A stretch of DNA of 49,648 nt from assembly GCA_947589745.1 (NCBI GenBank), contig CANQCS010000001.1, positions 121,613-171,260 on the forward strand, written 5' to 3'. This document shows positions 8,182 to 15,184 of this stretch, piece by piece (positions within the stretch are counted from its first letter, which is position 1; each line of letters begins with the position of its first letter). Under the pieces are notes generated by a model that saw only the letters and a program-made list of their open reading frames with translations, did no database searches and was not told the origin of the DNA. This stretch comes from an uncultured Oscillospiraceae bacterium (GTDB taxonomy: Bacteria; Bacillota; Clostridia; Oscillospirales; Oscillospiraceae). The translations under genes and the position numbers were made by a program.

Positions 8182-8768
8182 TCTATCTGCGCCTCTTCTA
8201 TGAATTTTTCAAGACGGGCCTTTTCGCCGTGGGCGGCGGCCTGGCCACCATTCCCTTCCTCCAGAACATCGGGGCCTCCACCGGCTGGTTCACCGACGCG
8301 GACCTGACCACCATGATCGCCGTCAGCGAGTCCACCCCCGGCCCCATTGGCGTCAACATGGCCACCTATGTGGGCTTCCACACCGGCGGGCTTCCCGGGG
8401 CGGTCATCGCCACCCTGGGCCTCATCACCCCCTCTATCATCGTCATCCTCATCATCGCCGGATTTTTGCAGAAGTTCCGGCAGTCCAAGACGGTGGACGC
8501 GGTATTTAAGGGCCTCCGGCCCGCTTCCACGGCGCTGATCGCCGCGGCGGGGCTCAGCGTGGCGGTGAGCGTCCTCATGTTCCATGAGATCGCGGGGCCG
8601 GAGATGGCGCCGGGACAGGTGGTCCCCGCCTACGAGCTGTTCTACTGGCCCTCCCTCATACTGGCTGTGGTGGTATTCCTGTGCCTCCAGAACAAGAAAC
8701 TGAAAAAGCTCCACCCCATTGTGTTCATCGGCATCGCCGCCGTAGTGGGCATTGTGCTCCGGCTGTAA
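8178..8768 (+). CDS. Chromate-transporter family protein, subunit 2
   Basis: A 196-residue paralogue of the preceding gene, with the matching motifs FFKTGLFAVGGGLATIPFLQ and AVSESTPGPIGVNMATYVG. Inverted topology of the two halves is the family norm. Translational coupling through the four-base ATGA overlap supports one heteromeric transporter. A short conserved-looking gene follows 18 bp downstream. Confidence 0.85.
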   Translation: MIYLRLFYEFFKTGLFAVGGGLATIPFLQNIGASTGWFTDADLTTMIAVSESTPGPIGVNMATYVGFHTGGLPGAVIATLGLITPSIIVILIIAGFLQKFRQSKTVDAVFKGLRPASTALIAAAGLSVAVSVLMFHEIAGPEMAPGQVVPAYELFYWPSLILAVVVFLCLQNKKLKKLHPIVFIGIAAVVGIVLRL

Positions 8769-8786
8769 GGAAAGGAGAGACCCGGA

Positions 8787-9065
8787 ATGTATCAGATCAT
8801 CTACATCACCGACAAGGAGGGCGTCGCCAGGAGCGGCCCGGAGTACAGCACCTACCGGGGCTGCATCGGCGAGGCCAAGATGGACGACGGCTGCGTGCTG
8901 TTCCACTGCCGCTATGACGGCAGGGGAGACCCCTGCGACCGCTATATCCGCACCAGCATAGTCCAGTCCTGGGTCAAGGACCCGCAGAACGGCAGAATCC
9001 GGGTAGACACCATGAACAGCGTGTACTACCTGGAGCTGGTGCGCATGAACACAAGAACCGCATGA
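8787..9065 (+). CDS. Hypothetical protein, 92 aa
   Basis: Not recognised. It starts at ATG 8787 with AAAGGAGAGA upstream, 18 bp after the second chromate-type subunit, so it is probably co-transcribed. The protein is soluble, mixed alpha/beta in appearance and rich in aromatic and charged residues (MYQIIYITDKEGVARSGPEY, VDTMNSVYYLELVRMNT), with three cysteines. It has no signal peptide. Codon use matches its neighbours, which supports a real gene. Its stop codon overlaps the first bases of a dispersed intergenic repeat. Confidence 0.6.
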   Translation: MYQIIYITDKEGVARSGPEYSTYRGCIGEAKMDDGCVLFHCRYDGRGDPCDRYIRTSIVQSWVKDPQNGRIRVDTMNSVYYLELVRMNTRTA

Positions 9066-9151
9066 CTCTTTTTCTTGAAAGAAAAAATCAAAAAGAACTT
9101 TAATCTCGCTCTCAAGGCGATGCAGTCCCTACATTTCCCGCACGGTAACGA
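9064..9151 (+). repeat. Dispersed intergenic repeat, copy A
   Basis: About 88 bp, largely identical to 30371-30461. It begins with a TTTTTCTTGAAAGAAAAA hairpin, continues ATCAAAAAGAACTTTAAT, and ends ACGGTAACGA. Both copies lie just after a gene 3' end on the + strand. Confidence 0.75.
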
Positions 9152-9193
9152 AAATAAAGCGCTCCGAGAGACTACTACCTGCCTAATGGCAGC

Positions 9194-9233
9194 AAAGGTC
9201 CCGCCTCTCACAGGAAGAGAAGCGGGACCTTTT
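9194..9233. terminator. Bidirectional terminator
   Basis: AAAGGTCCCGC (9194-9204) pairs perfectly with GCGGGACCTTT (9222-9232); T or A tracts flank both sides. It separates the convergent 8787 (+) and manganese catalase (-) genes. Confidence 0.8.
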
Positions 9234-9256
9234 GCCGGTGCAGTAGCCCTGCCCGT

Positions 9257-9922
9257 TTACTTCGCAAACGCCGGTTCCTTGACCTCGCCCCCGGCGAAGG
9301 CGTTGGGCCCGGGATTGGACAGAGAGAAATACATCTTTGCCGCCTTGGTGGTGCCGAAGTCCTGGTTGGACCCGGTGTCCATCACCTGGTTGAAGGCGTC
9401 CCGGAACATCTGGTTGTGGGCCTCCTCCCGGTTCAGCAGGAAGTCGATGGTCTCCCGGACCTTCTTGTCCCCAATCTGCCGGTACAGGTACTCGTACACC
9501 ACCTTGGCCCGCTGCTCAGAGGCGATGTTGCTGAGCAGGTCCGCGCACAGATTGCCGGTGACGGTGACATAGTCCGCCGTCCAGGAGTAGCCGGAGGCGT
9601 TGATGAGGCCGGGATTCAGCCCCAGCAGCACGTGGGTCTGGATCTCCCCGGCGGAGACCTTCTCCGCCTCCACGTCGTGGCCGTTGAGCAGGTTGATGGT
9701 CTGGGCCACCATCTCCATGTGGCCCAGCTCCTCAGCGGCAATGTCCATGAACAGGTCCTTGATCTTGGGGTCCTTGATGCGGAAGCTCTGGGACAGGTAC
9801 TGCATGGCGGCCTTCAGCTCGCCGTTGGCGCCGCCCAGCTGCTCCTGGAGCAGTGCGGCGTACTGGGGATTGGGCCGCTCCACCTCCACGGGGTGGAACA
9901 GCTGCTTTTCGTGTTTGAACAT
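9257..9922 (-). CDS. Manganese catalase family protein (CotJC-like)
   Basis: A 221-residue ferritin-like dimanganese catalase that decomposes hydrogen peroxide. MFKHEKQLFHPVEVERPNPQ matches the family N-terminus. Probable metal ligands fall where expected: E35 (GGANGELKAAM), E65 and H68 (EELGHME), E136 (IASEQRAK) and H169 (REEAHNQMF). CotJC spore-coat proteins belong to the same family, and size alone does not separate the two roles. Of two nearby ATGs, 9922 is chosen because AGGAG lies 8 bases upstream, against 2 bases for the other. It is monocistronic, flanked by terminators on both sides. Confidence 0.88.
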   Translation of the reverse strand: MFKHEKQLFHPVEVERPNPQYAALLQEQLGGANGELKAAMQYLSQSFRIKDPKIKDLFMDIAAEELGHMEMVAQTINLLNGHDVEAEKVSAGEIQTHVLLGLNPGLINASGYSWTADYVTVTGNLCADLLSNIASEQRAKVVYEYLYRQIGDKKVRETIDFLLNREEAHNQMFRDAFNQVMDTGSNQDFGTTKAAKMYFSLSNPGPNAFAGGEVKEPAFAK

Positions 9923-10010
9923 GGTCATCACTCCTATCGTCAGGATAGGAACAGTGTGTCCTGGGGCGCGAAAAATATACGATACTTTTTTCTGGAAAAA
10001 ACAGTACAAC

Positions 10011-10047
10011 AAAAGAGGCGGAAACAACAGGTGTTTCCGCCTCTTTT
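10011..10047. terminator. Terminator between aldo/keto reductase and catalase genes
   Basis: A perfect 16-bp stem, AAAAGAGGCGGAAACA (10011-10026) with 10032-10047, flanked by A and T runs. It ends the minus-strand reductase transcript. Confidence 0.8.
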
Positions 10048-10068
10048 CCCCAACCGGGGCAATTCTTG

Positions 10069-11085
10069 TTATTGTTCAGCGGGCAGGAAGGTCTTGTAGT
10101 CCTCGTAGTTCCGCTGGAGCAGGGCCGGGGTGTCCAGACCGTAGGGGCAGCGGGACTTGCACTGGTTGCAGTGGAGGCAGCCCTCGATCTTCTTCATCAT
10201 GGCCTGACTCTCCGGCGTCAGGTGGCCCGCCGTGGGGGAGCGCCGCAGCAGCAGGGACATGCGGGCGCAGGTGTAGATCTCGATTCCCGCCGGGCAGGGC
10301 AGGCAGTAGCCGCAGCCCCGGCAGAACTCGCCCGCCAGTTCCTGCTTCTCCTTCGCCACATAGGCCCGCCGCTCCTCGTTCATGGCAGGCGGGTTGTCCT
10401 GATAGGACAGGAACTCGTCCAGCTCGCTCTCCCGCTGGATGCCCCAGATGGGCTCCACGGGGTACTGGGCCAGATAGGCGTAGGCCACGTCGGAGTGGGT
10501 GATGAGCCCGCCGGCCAGGGCCTTCATGCAGATGAAGCCGATATCGTTCTCGGCGCACAGCCGCACCAGGGCCTCCTCCTTCTCGCCCGCTAGGTAGGAG
10601 AAGGGGAACTGCAGCGTGTCGTACAGCCCGGAGCGCACCGCCTCCTCCGCCACCAGCAGGCGGTGGTTGGTGATGCCGATGTGGCGGATGAGGCCCTTCT
10701 CCTTAGCCTCCAGCATGGCCTCATACATCCCGGTGCCGTCGCCGGGCTTGTAGCAGACCTCGGGGTTGTGGAATTGGTAGATATCGATGTAGTCCGTCTG
10801 CAAAAGCCGCAGACTGGTGTGCAGGTGCTCCCAGAACCCCTCCACCGTTGTGGCTCCGGTCTTGGTGGAGATGACGATGTTCTCCCGCACGTCGTGGAGG
10901 GCGTTGCCCAGCTTCTCCTCGCTGTCGGAGTAGGCCCGGGCGGTGTCGAAGTAGTTGATGCCGCCCTCATAGGCTTTCCGCAGAATGCGGACCGCCTCCT
11001 CCATGCCCACCCGCTGGACGGGCAGGGCTCCGAAGCCGTTCTTGTTGACCACCAGGCCGGTCCGGCCCAGACGCATCTGATCCAT
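10069..11085 (-). CDS. Aldo/keto reductase with C-terminal two-cluster ferredoxin domain
   Basis: A 338-residue oxidoreductase. The N-terminal TIM barrel has the AKR catalytic tetrad: D47 and Y52 (FDTARAY), K75 (STKTG) and H106 (YQFHNP). The C-terminus carries two cysteine motifs for 4Fe-4S clusters: CRGCGYCLPC (C255, C258, C261, C264) and CLHCNQCKSRC (C303, C306, C309, C313). This fusion is typical of anaerobic clostridial AKRs, where electrons can pass between ferredoxin-type clusters and the reductase. The substrate is unknown. GGAGAGAGGA precedes ATG 11085. It has its own promoter and a terminator, so it is probably monocistronic. Confidence 0.88.
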   Translation of the reverse strand: MDQMRLGRTGLVVNKNGFGALPVQRVGMEEAVRILRKAYEGGINYFDTARAYSDSEEKLGNALHDVRENIVISTKTGATTVEGFWEHLHTSLRLLQTDYIDIYQFHNPEVCYKPGDGTGMYEAMLEAKEKGLIRHIGITNHRLLVAEEAVRSGLYDTLQFPFSYLAGEKEEALVRLCAENDIGFICMKALAGGLITHSDVAYAYLAQYPVEPIWGIQRESELDEFLSYQDNPPAMNEERRAYVAKEKQELAGEFCRGCGYCLPCPAGIEIYTCARMSLLLRRSPTAGHLTPESQAMMKKIEGCLHCNQCKSRCPYGLDTPALLQRNYEDYKTFLPAEQ

Positions 11086-11150
11086 AGGTATCCTCTCTCC
11101 TTCTCTTTTTTGTGCCCGCCGGAAACAGGCGGAACGCCGGTTATGGTCCT

Positions 11151-11179
11151 ATTGTACCGTATCTCCCACCGGATTGCAA
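11151..11179 (-). promoter_or_regulatory. Promoter of the aldo/keto reductase gene
   Basis: On the minus strand: TTGCAA (11174-11179), a 17-bp spacer, and TACAAT (11151-11156), about 65 bp before the start. Confidence 0.6.
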
Positions 11180-11212
11180 GAGGCGAACCCGCCTCCCGGA
11201 TATGGATTATTC

Positions 11213-11241
11213 TTGACTTCTGTGCCGAAGAATGATACACT
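11213..11241 (+). promoter_or_regulatory. Promoter of the cobalamin riboswitch transcript
   Basis: TTGACT (11213-11218), a 17-bp spacer, and an extended -10 TGATACACT (hexamer 11236-11241). The inferred transcript start is about 10 bp before the riboswitch P1 stem. Confidence 0.75.
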
Positions 11242-11258
11242 ACTTCCGAACTGAACAG

Positions 11259-11429
11259 CATATGCGTTTGCGCCGCGAGGCGCCGGTGCGAAAGCGCCGA
11301 GGGAACCGGATGAAAGTTCCGGGCTATCCCAGTAACCGTAAAGCTGACGAACGGGCATAGAGGTCACTGCCGCAAGGCGGGAAGGCGCCCCAGTAGGAGG
11401 AAGCTGAGCCGGGAGACCTGGCGCATATG
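11259..11429 (+). ncRNA. Cobalamin (B12) riboswitch
   Basis: The P1 stem is perfect: CATATGCG (11259-11266) pairs with CGCATATG (11422-11429). Inside are the conserved cobalamin-aptamer elements in order: GGTGCGAAAGCGCCGAGGGAA, AGTAACCGTAAAGCTGACGAA, the B12-box-like GGTCACTG with GCGGGAAGGCG, and the 3' signature GCCGGGAGACCTGGC. It precedes a B12-type ABC importer. In this class, ligand binding lowers downstream expression. A GC hairpin at 11461-11474 may be the expression platform. Confidence 0.92.
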
Positions 11430-11460
11430 AAACACTTCTGGGGTTGGGTGGAACGCTGCG

Positions 11461-11485
11461 GGGCCGCGGGGCCCTTGCTTTTGTT
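11461..11485 (+). terminator. Candidate riboswitch terminator hairpin
   Basis: GGGCC-GCGG-GGCCC (11461-11474) followed by TTGCTTTTGTTG. It lies between the aptamer and the first gene. The T tract is imperfect, so the call is tentative. Confidence 0.45.
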
Positions 11486-11565
11486 GCTCTCCGATCTGTT
11501 TGGGGAGCAAATTTTTTATGCTCCTTGTCCTGTTCAGTCCGTATTAAGAAAGGAGCAAGAAAGCG

Positions 11566-12609
11566 ATGAAACTCAAGAAACTCCTGGCGGCCGTTCTGGC
11601 GGCCGCGATGCTGCTGGCGCTGGCCGCCTGCGGCGGACAGACCGATCCGCAGAACGGCGCACAGAACAGTCAGCAGACCGATCAGCAAAACAGCACCCAG
11701 CAGAACGACACACAAAACGGCGCCAACACTCCCAGCGACAGCGGAACGGAGGTCCAGCAGCCGGAGGACACTACTCCCGCCGGCACCTCCATCACCGTCA
11801 CCGACATGACGGGCCGGGAGATCACCCTGGACGAGCCCGCCACCCGCATCGTGGCCCTCACCGCCTCCGACTGTGAGATCCTCTACGCCATCGGCGCCGG
11901 GGACACCCTGGTGGGCCGGGGCGAGTACTGCGACTATCCCACCGAGGTGCTGGAGGTCCCCTCCGTCCAGTCCGGCGCGGACACCAACATTGAGCAGATC
12001 CTGGCCCTGGAGCCCCAGGTGCTCCTGATGAGCACCATGGCCCAGACCGAGGAACAGGTCCAGCAGCTGGAGGACGCCGGGGTCCACGTGGTGGTCAGCG
12101 ACGCCCAGGACATCGACGGCGTCTATACGGCCATCGAGCTGATCGGCGCGCTGATGGGCAAGAATGACGAGGCCGCCGCCCTGGTGGACAGCATGAAGAC
12201 CTCCTTCGCGGACCTCCAGGCCAAAGCCACCGGCGACGGCAGCGAGACCATCTACTTCGAGGTTTCCCCCTTGGAGTGGGGCCTCTACACCGCCGGCGCC
12301 CACACCTTCATGGACGAGGTGGCCAATATGCTGGGCCTCACCAACTGCTTCGCCGACGTGGAGGGCTGGGCCGCGATCTCCGAGGAGCAGGTGCTGGAGC
12401 GGAACCCGGACTACATCATGACCATCACCATGTACTACGGCGAGGGCCCCACCCCCGAGGAGGAGATCATGTCCCGGGCCGGCTGGGAGAACGTCACCGC
12501 CGTGCAGAATGAGAAGATCCTGAACCTCCAGAACAACGAGCTCTCCCGCCCGGCCCCCCGCCTGGTGGACGGCGCGCAGATGCTCTACGATTTCGTGTAC
12601 GGTGAGTAA
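11566..12609 (+). CDS. btuF: Cobalamin ABC transporter substrate-binding lipoprotein
   Basis: A 347-residue class III (BtuF/FhuD-type) binding protein. A lipoprotein signal ends LALAAC (C22). A low-complexity Q/N-rich linker (about 25-65) tethers the binding domain, which starts TVTDMTGREITLDEPATRIV. The two-lobe pattern typical of the class follows (ASDCEILYAIGAGDTLVGRG; EQILALEPQVLLM). It is the first gene after the cobalamin riboswitch and is followed by the permease and ATPase, which supports corrinoid uptake over iron-siderophore uptake. AGAAAGGAGCAAGAAAGC precedes the ATG. Confidence 0.88.
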   Translation: MKLKKLLAAVLAAAMLLALAACGGQTDPQNGAQNSQQTDQQNSTQQNDTQNGANTPSDSGTEVQQPEDTTPAGTSITVTDMTGREITLDEPATRIVALTASDCEILYAIGAGDTLVGRGEYCDYPTEVLEVPSVQSGADTNIEQILALEPQVLLMSTMAQTEEQVQQLEDAGVHVVVSDAQDIDGVYTAIELIGALMGKNDEAAALVDSMKTSFADLQAKATGDGSETIYFEVSPLEWGLYTAGAHTFMDEVANMLGLTNCFADVEGWAAISEEQVLERNPDYIMTITMYYGEGPTPEEEIMSRAGWENVTAVQNEKILNLQNNELSRPAPRLVDGAQMLYDFVYGE

Positions 12610-12669
12610 ACAGGCCGGAAGAGAGGGGAACATCCCGTTCCCCTCTCTTTTCACAAGGGAGGTGAGCCC

Positions 12670-13713
12670 ATGAGACGCCATGCCGGGCACTTTTCGCTGT
12701 GGGAATATCTGCTCTTTGCCGCCGTCACCTTCGCGGTGATGTGCCTCTGCGTCTGTCTCGGCAGCGTCAACATCCCCCTGGGGGAGACCCTGTCGGTGCT
12801 GGGGGCGGCGGCGCGGGAGCTGCTGGGCAGGGGCGAGGCCCAGTCCGGCGTGTCCGCCGCCATCATCGTCTCCCGCCGCCTGCCCCGTGTGCTATGCGTG
12901 GCCATGACCGGCGCGGCCCTGTCCCTGGCCGGAGCGGCCATGCAGGGCCTGCTGAAGAACCCCCTGGCGGACGGCTCCACCCTGGGCGTGTCCTCCGGCG
13001 CGGCTCTGGGGGCGGTGATCGCCATCGCCTTCGGCATCACGTTCCCCGGCCTGCCCTTCGCGGGGACCATGATACTGGCCATTCTCTTTGCCTTCCTGTC
13101 CCTGCTTATCATCCTGGGGCTGGCCTACAAGCTGGACTACTCCCTCTCCACCAACACCATCATCCTCATCGGCGTCATCTTCTCCATGTTCGTCTCCAGT
13201 CTCATGAACATCATCGTCACCTTTGCCGCCGACCGCATCCAGCACATCACTTTCTGGACCATGGGCAGCCTCCAGGGGGCCAGCTGGCAGAACGCCGGGG
13301 TGCTGCTGGGGGCGCTGATCCTCTTCGGCGGCGCCATCTTCCTCCACGCCCGGGAACTGAACGCCTTCGCCGTGGGGGAGGACAACGCCCGCCACATCGG
13401 CGTCAACGTCCGCCGGGTGAAGATGATCCTGCTCATCACGGTGTCCGGGCTCATCGGTGTGTGCGTGTCCATCGGTGGCACCATCGGCTTTGTGGGCCTG
13501 GTGACGCCCCACATGGTCCGGATGCTGGTGGGCCCCAACCACCGGCGGCTGCTGCCTGCGTCCCTCTTCGGCGGCGCGGTGTTCCTGCTGCTGGCGGACC
13601 TGGTGGCCCGGACCCTGCTGAACCCCCGGGAGTTGCCCATCGGCGTGGTGACCAGTCTGGTGGGCGCGGTGGTGTTCGTGGGCATCTTCTACCGGACGAG
13701 AAAGGGGCACTAA
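12670..13713 (+). CDS. btuC: Cobalamin ABC transporter permease (FecCD family)
   Basis: A 347-residue FecCD/BtuC-type integral membrane protein with about ten helices. Family motifs are RLPRVLCVAMTGAALSLAGAAMQ, NPLADGSTLGVSSGAALGA and GFVGLVTPHMVRMLVGPNHR, the last being the coupling region for the ATPase. It would form the homodimeric pore for corrinoids. AAGGGAGGTGA precedes ATG 12670. A minor hairpin-like purine/pyrimidine stretch lies between it and the binding-protein gene, but no true terminator is present, so one operon is likely. Confidence 0.9.
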   Translation: MRRHAGHFSLWEYLLFAAVTFAVMCLCVCLGSVNIPLGETLSVLGAAARELLGRGEAQSGVSAAIIVSRRLPRVLCVAMTGAALSLAGAAMQGLLKNPLADGSTLGVSSGAALGAVIAIAFGITFPGLPFAGTMILAILFAFLSLLIILGLAYKLDYSLSTNTIILIGVIFSMFVSSLMNIIVTFAADRIQHITFWTMGSLQGASWQNAGVLLGALILFGGAIFLHARELNAFAVGEDNARHIGVNVRRVKMILLITVSGLIGVCVSIGGTIGFVGLVTPHMVRMLVGPNHRRLLPASLFGGAVFLLLADLVARTLLNPRELPIGVVTSLVGAVVFVGIFYRTRKGH

Positions 13714-13714
13714 G

Positions 13715-14482
13715 ATGCTGGAAGTAAAAGACCTGACGGTGCGCTACGGCGACCTCACCATCGTGGACAAACTCAGCTTCTCGGTGGAGGCGGGCCAGTG
13801 GCTGATGATCGTGGGCCCCAACGGGGCGGGGAAATCCACGGCCCTCAATGCCGTCACCCAGGGCGCGCCCTACACGGGGCAGGTCCTCTTTGACGGCGCC
13901 GACGTGCGGCGCAAGCACCCCGCGGAGCTGGCCCGGTGCATGGGCGTCCTGATGCAGAACCACTTTGTGTCCTACTCCTTCACGGTGGAGGAGGTGGCGG
14001 CCCTGGGGCGCTACGCCTACTCCGCCGGATTTCTCTCCGGCCGGGACAGGGAAGACAAGGACGCGGTGGAGGCGGCGCTCCAGCTCACCGGCATGGCGGA
14101 GCAGCGGCACCAGTCGGTGCTGACCCTCTCTGGCGGCGAGCTCCAGCGGACCTTCCTGGCCCAGGTCTTTGCCCAGGACCCCCGCCTGCTGCTGTTGGAC
14201 GAGCCCACCAACCACCTGGATCTGGTGTATCAGAAGCAGGTGTTCGGCCTCATCCGGGAGTGGCTGAAGACGCCGGGCCGGGCGGTGGTGTCGGTGGTCC
14301 ACGACCTGTCGCTGGCCCGTGCCTACGGCACACAGGCGCTGCTGATGGACCACGGCAGGGCCGTGGCCCAGGGCAGCGTGGATGAGGTCCTGTCGCCGGA
14401 GTACCTGGACCCGGTGTATCATATGGATGTATATGCCTGGATGAGGCATATGCTGGAACAATGGAAAGAGATGCCCCGCTGA
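13715..14482 (+). CDS. btuD: Cobalamin ABC transporter ATP-binding protein
   Basis: A 255-residue ABC ATPase. It has Walker A GPNGAGKST (34-42), Q-loop QNHF (81-84), signature LSGGELQRT (138-146), Walker B LLLLDEP (158-164) and H-loop H196. It starts one base after the permease stop. The set binding protein-permease-ATPase under a cobalamin riboswitch is a complete corrinoid importer. The stop codon lies in the loop of the operon's terminator. Confidence 0.9.
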   Translation: MLEVKDLTVRYGDLTIVDKLSFSVEAGQWLMIVGPNGAGKSTALNAVTQGAPYTGQVLFDGADVRRKHPAELARCMGVLMQNHFVSYSFTVEEVAALGRYAYSAGFLSGRDREDKDAVEAALQLTGMAEQRHQSVLTLSGGELQRTFLAQVFAQDPRLLLLDEPTNHLDLVYQKQVFGLIREWLKTPGRAVVSVVHDLSLARAYGTQALLMDHGRAVAQGSVDEVLSPEYLDPVYHMDVYAWMRHMLEQWKEMPR

Positions 14483-14499
14483 GCGGGGCGTCTCTTTTT
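14465..14499 (+). terminator. Terminator of the cobalamin transporter operon
   Basis: GCCCCGC-TGA-GCGGGGC (14473-14489), extended by an A-rich 5' arm and a TCTCTTTTT 3' arm. The stop codon of the ATPase gene is the loop. Confidence 0.85.
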
Positions 14500-15184
14500 C
14501 CATTGTGGGCATGGGGGTGTGGGGGCTCCGCCCCCACCAGGGCTGATAGGAACCCTAGGGGTGCCTGCCATCCCCTGGTTACTTTTCCCTTGCAGGAAAA
14601 GTAACCAAAAGTGCACTCAAGAAAACCAGAAATGGTTTTCTTGAGAATCTTTCCTTATTTTTTTGTTTAGTTTTGCGCTCCCACTGTGGCTGGTTTTGTC
14701 TAAACCGGGCTGGGTCCCGTGTATAGGGGCGAAGCGGCTACAGTGAGTATGTCCTCAAGGAGAGTGAAGCGCTGGTGCAGGGGCTCATTGGGTGCGTTGG
14801 TCGTTTTCGTTGACCGACTGCGTCCTGCTCCGTTCCACTACGCACAGGACAGATTTTCGCATACGGACTCGACAAGAACCGCGCCATCAATTGCGTAGTG
14901 GAACGGAGCAACCAGCAGTAAGACTAAGGAAAACCAACACCGCAGTACCGATGAAAGCTTTCTCTGGATTCTACCCACCATCCATCTGCCCTTAACGTCC
15001 CTCCCCACGGAGGGGATTCTCAAGGGGGCCAAAGGCCCCCTTGAGCACGCTTTTGCCTACTTTTCCCGTGGGGGAAAAGTAGGCCAGGGGTCCGCCCCAC
15101 TGGGGGGCGAAACAGACCCGGTGGGGGCCGGAGGCCCCCTACCTCTCATCTGCCAGGCGGGCAGCCCCCCTCCGTGATCGGAGA
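14500..15184. other. Hairpin-rich non-coding island
   Basis: About 680 bp with no convincing gene. It holds at least five perfect inverted repeats: 14577-14588/14595-14606 (12 bp); 14616-14628/14633-14645 (13 bp, GAAA tetraloop, then a T-rich tract); 14826-14844/14892-14910 (19 bp, 47-nt loop); 15019-15030/15034-15045 (12 bp); 15056-15067/15072-15083 (12 bp). The first and last have ACTTTTCC/GGAAAAGT cores. A GGGGGCC/GGCCCCC hairpin near 15123-15139 may terminate the minus-strand gene at 15185. The middle (about 14650-15000) may be a decayed element or an unrecognised RNA. Confidence 0.6.
14826..14910. repeat. 19-bp perfect inverted repeat with 47-nt loop
   Basis: TGCTCCGTTCCACTACGCA (14826-14844) is matched exactly by its reverse complement at 14892-14910. 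There is no T tract, so it is not an intrinsic terminator. Function unknown. Confidence 0.8.

Noticed and set aside
14792-14995. Short open frames inside the non-coding island
   Set aside because: They overlap the 19-bp inverted repeat, lack ribosome binding sites and resemble no protein.
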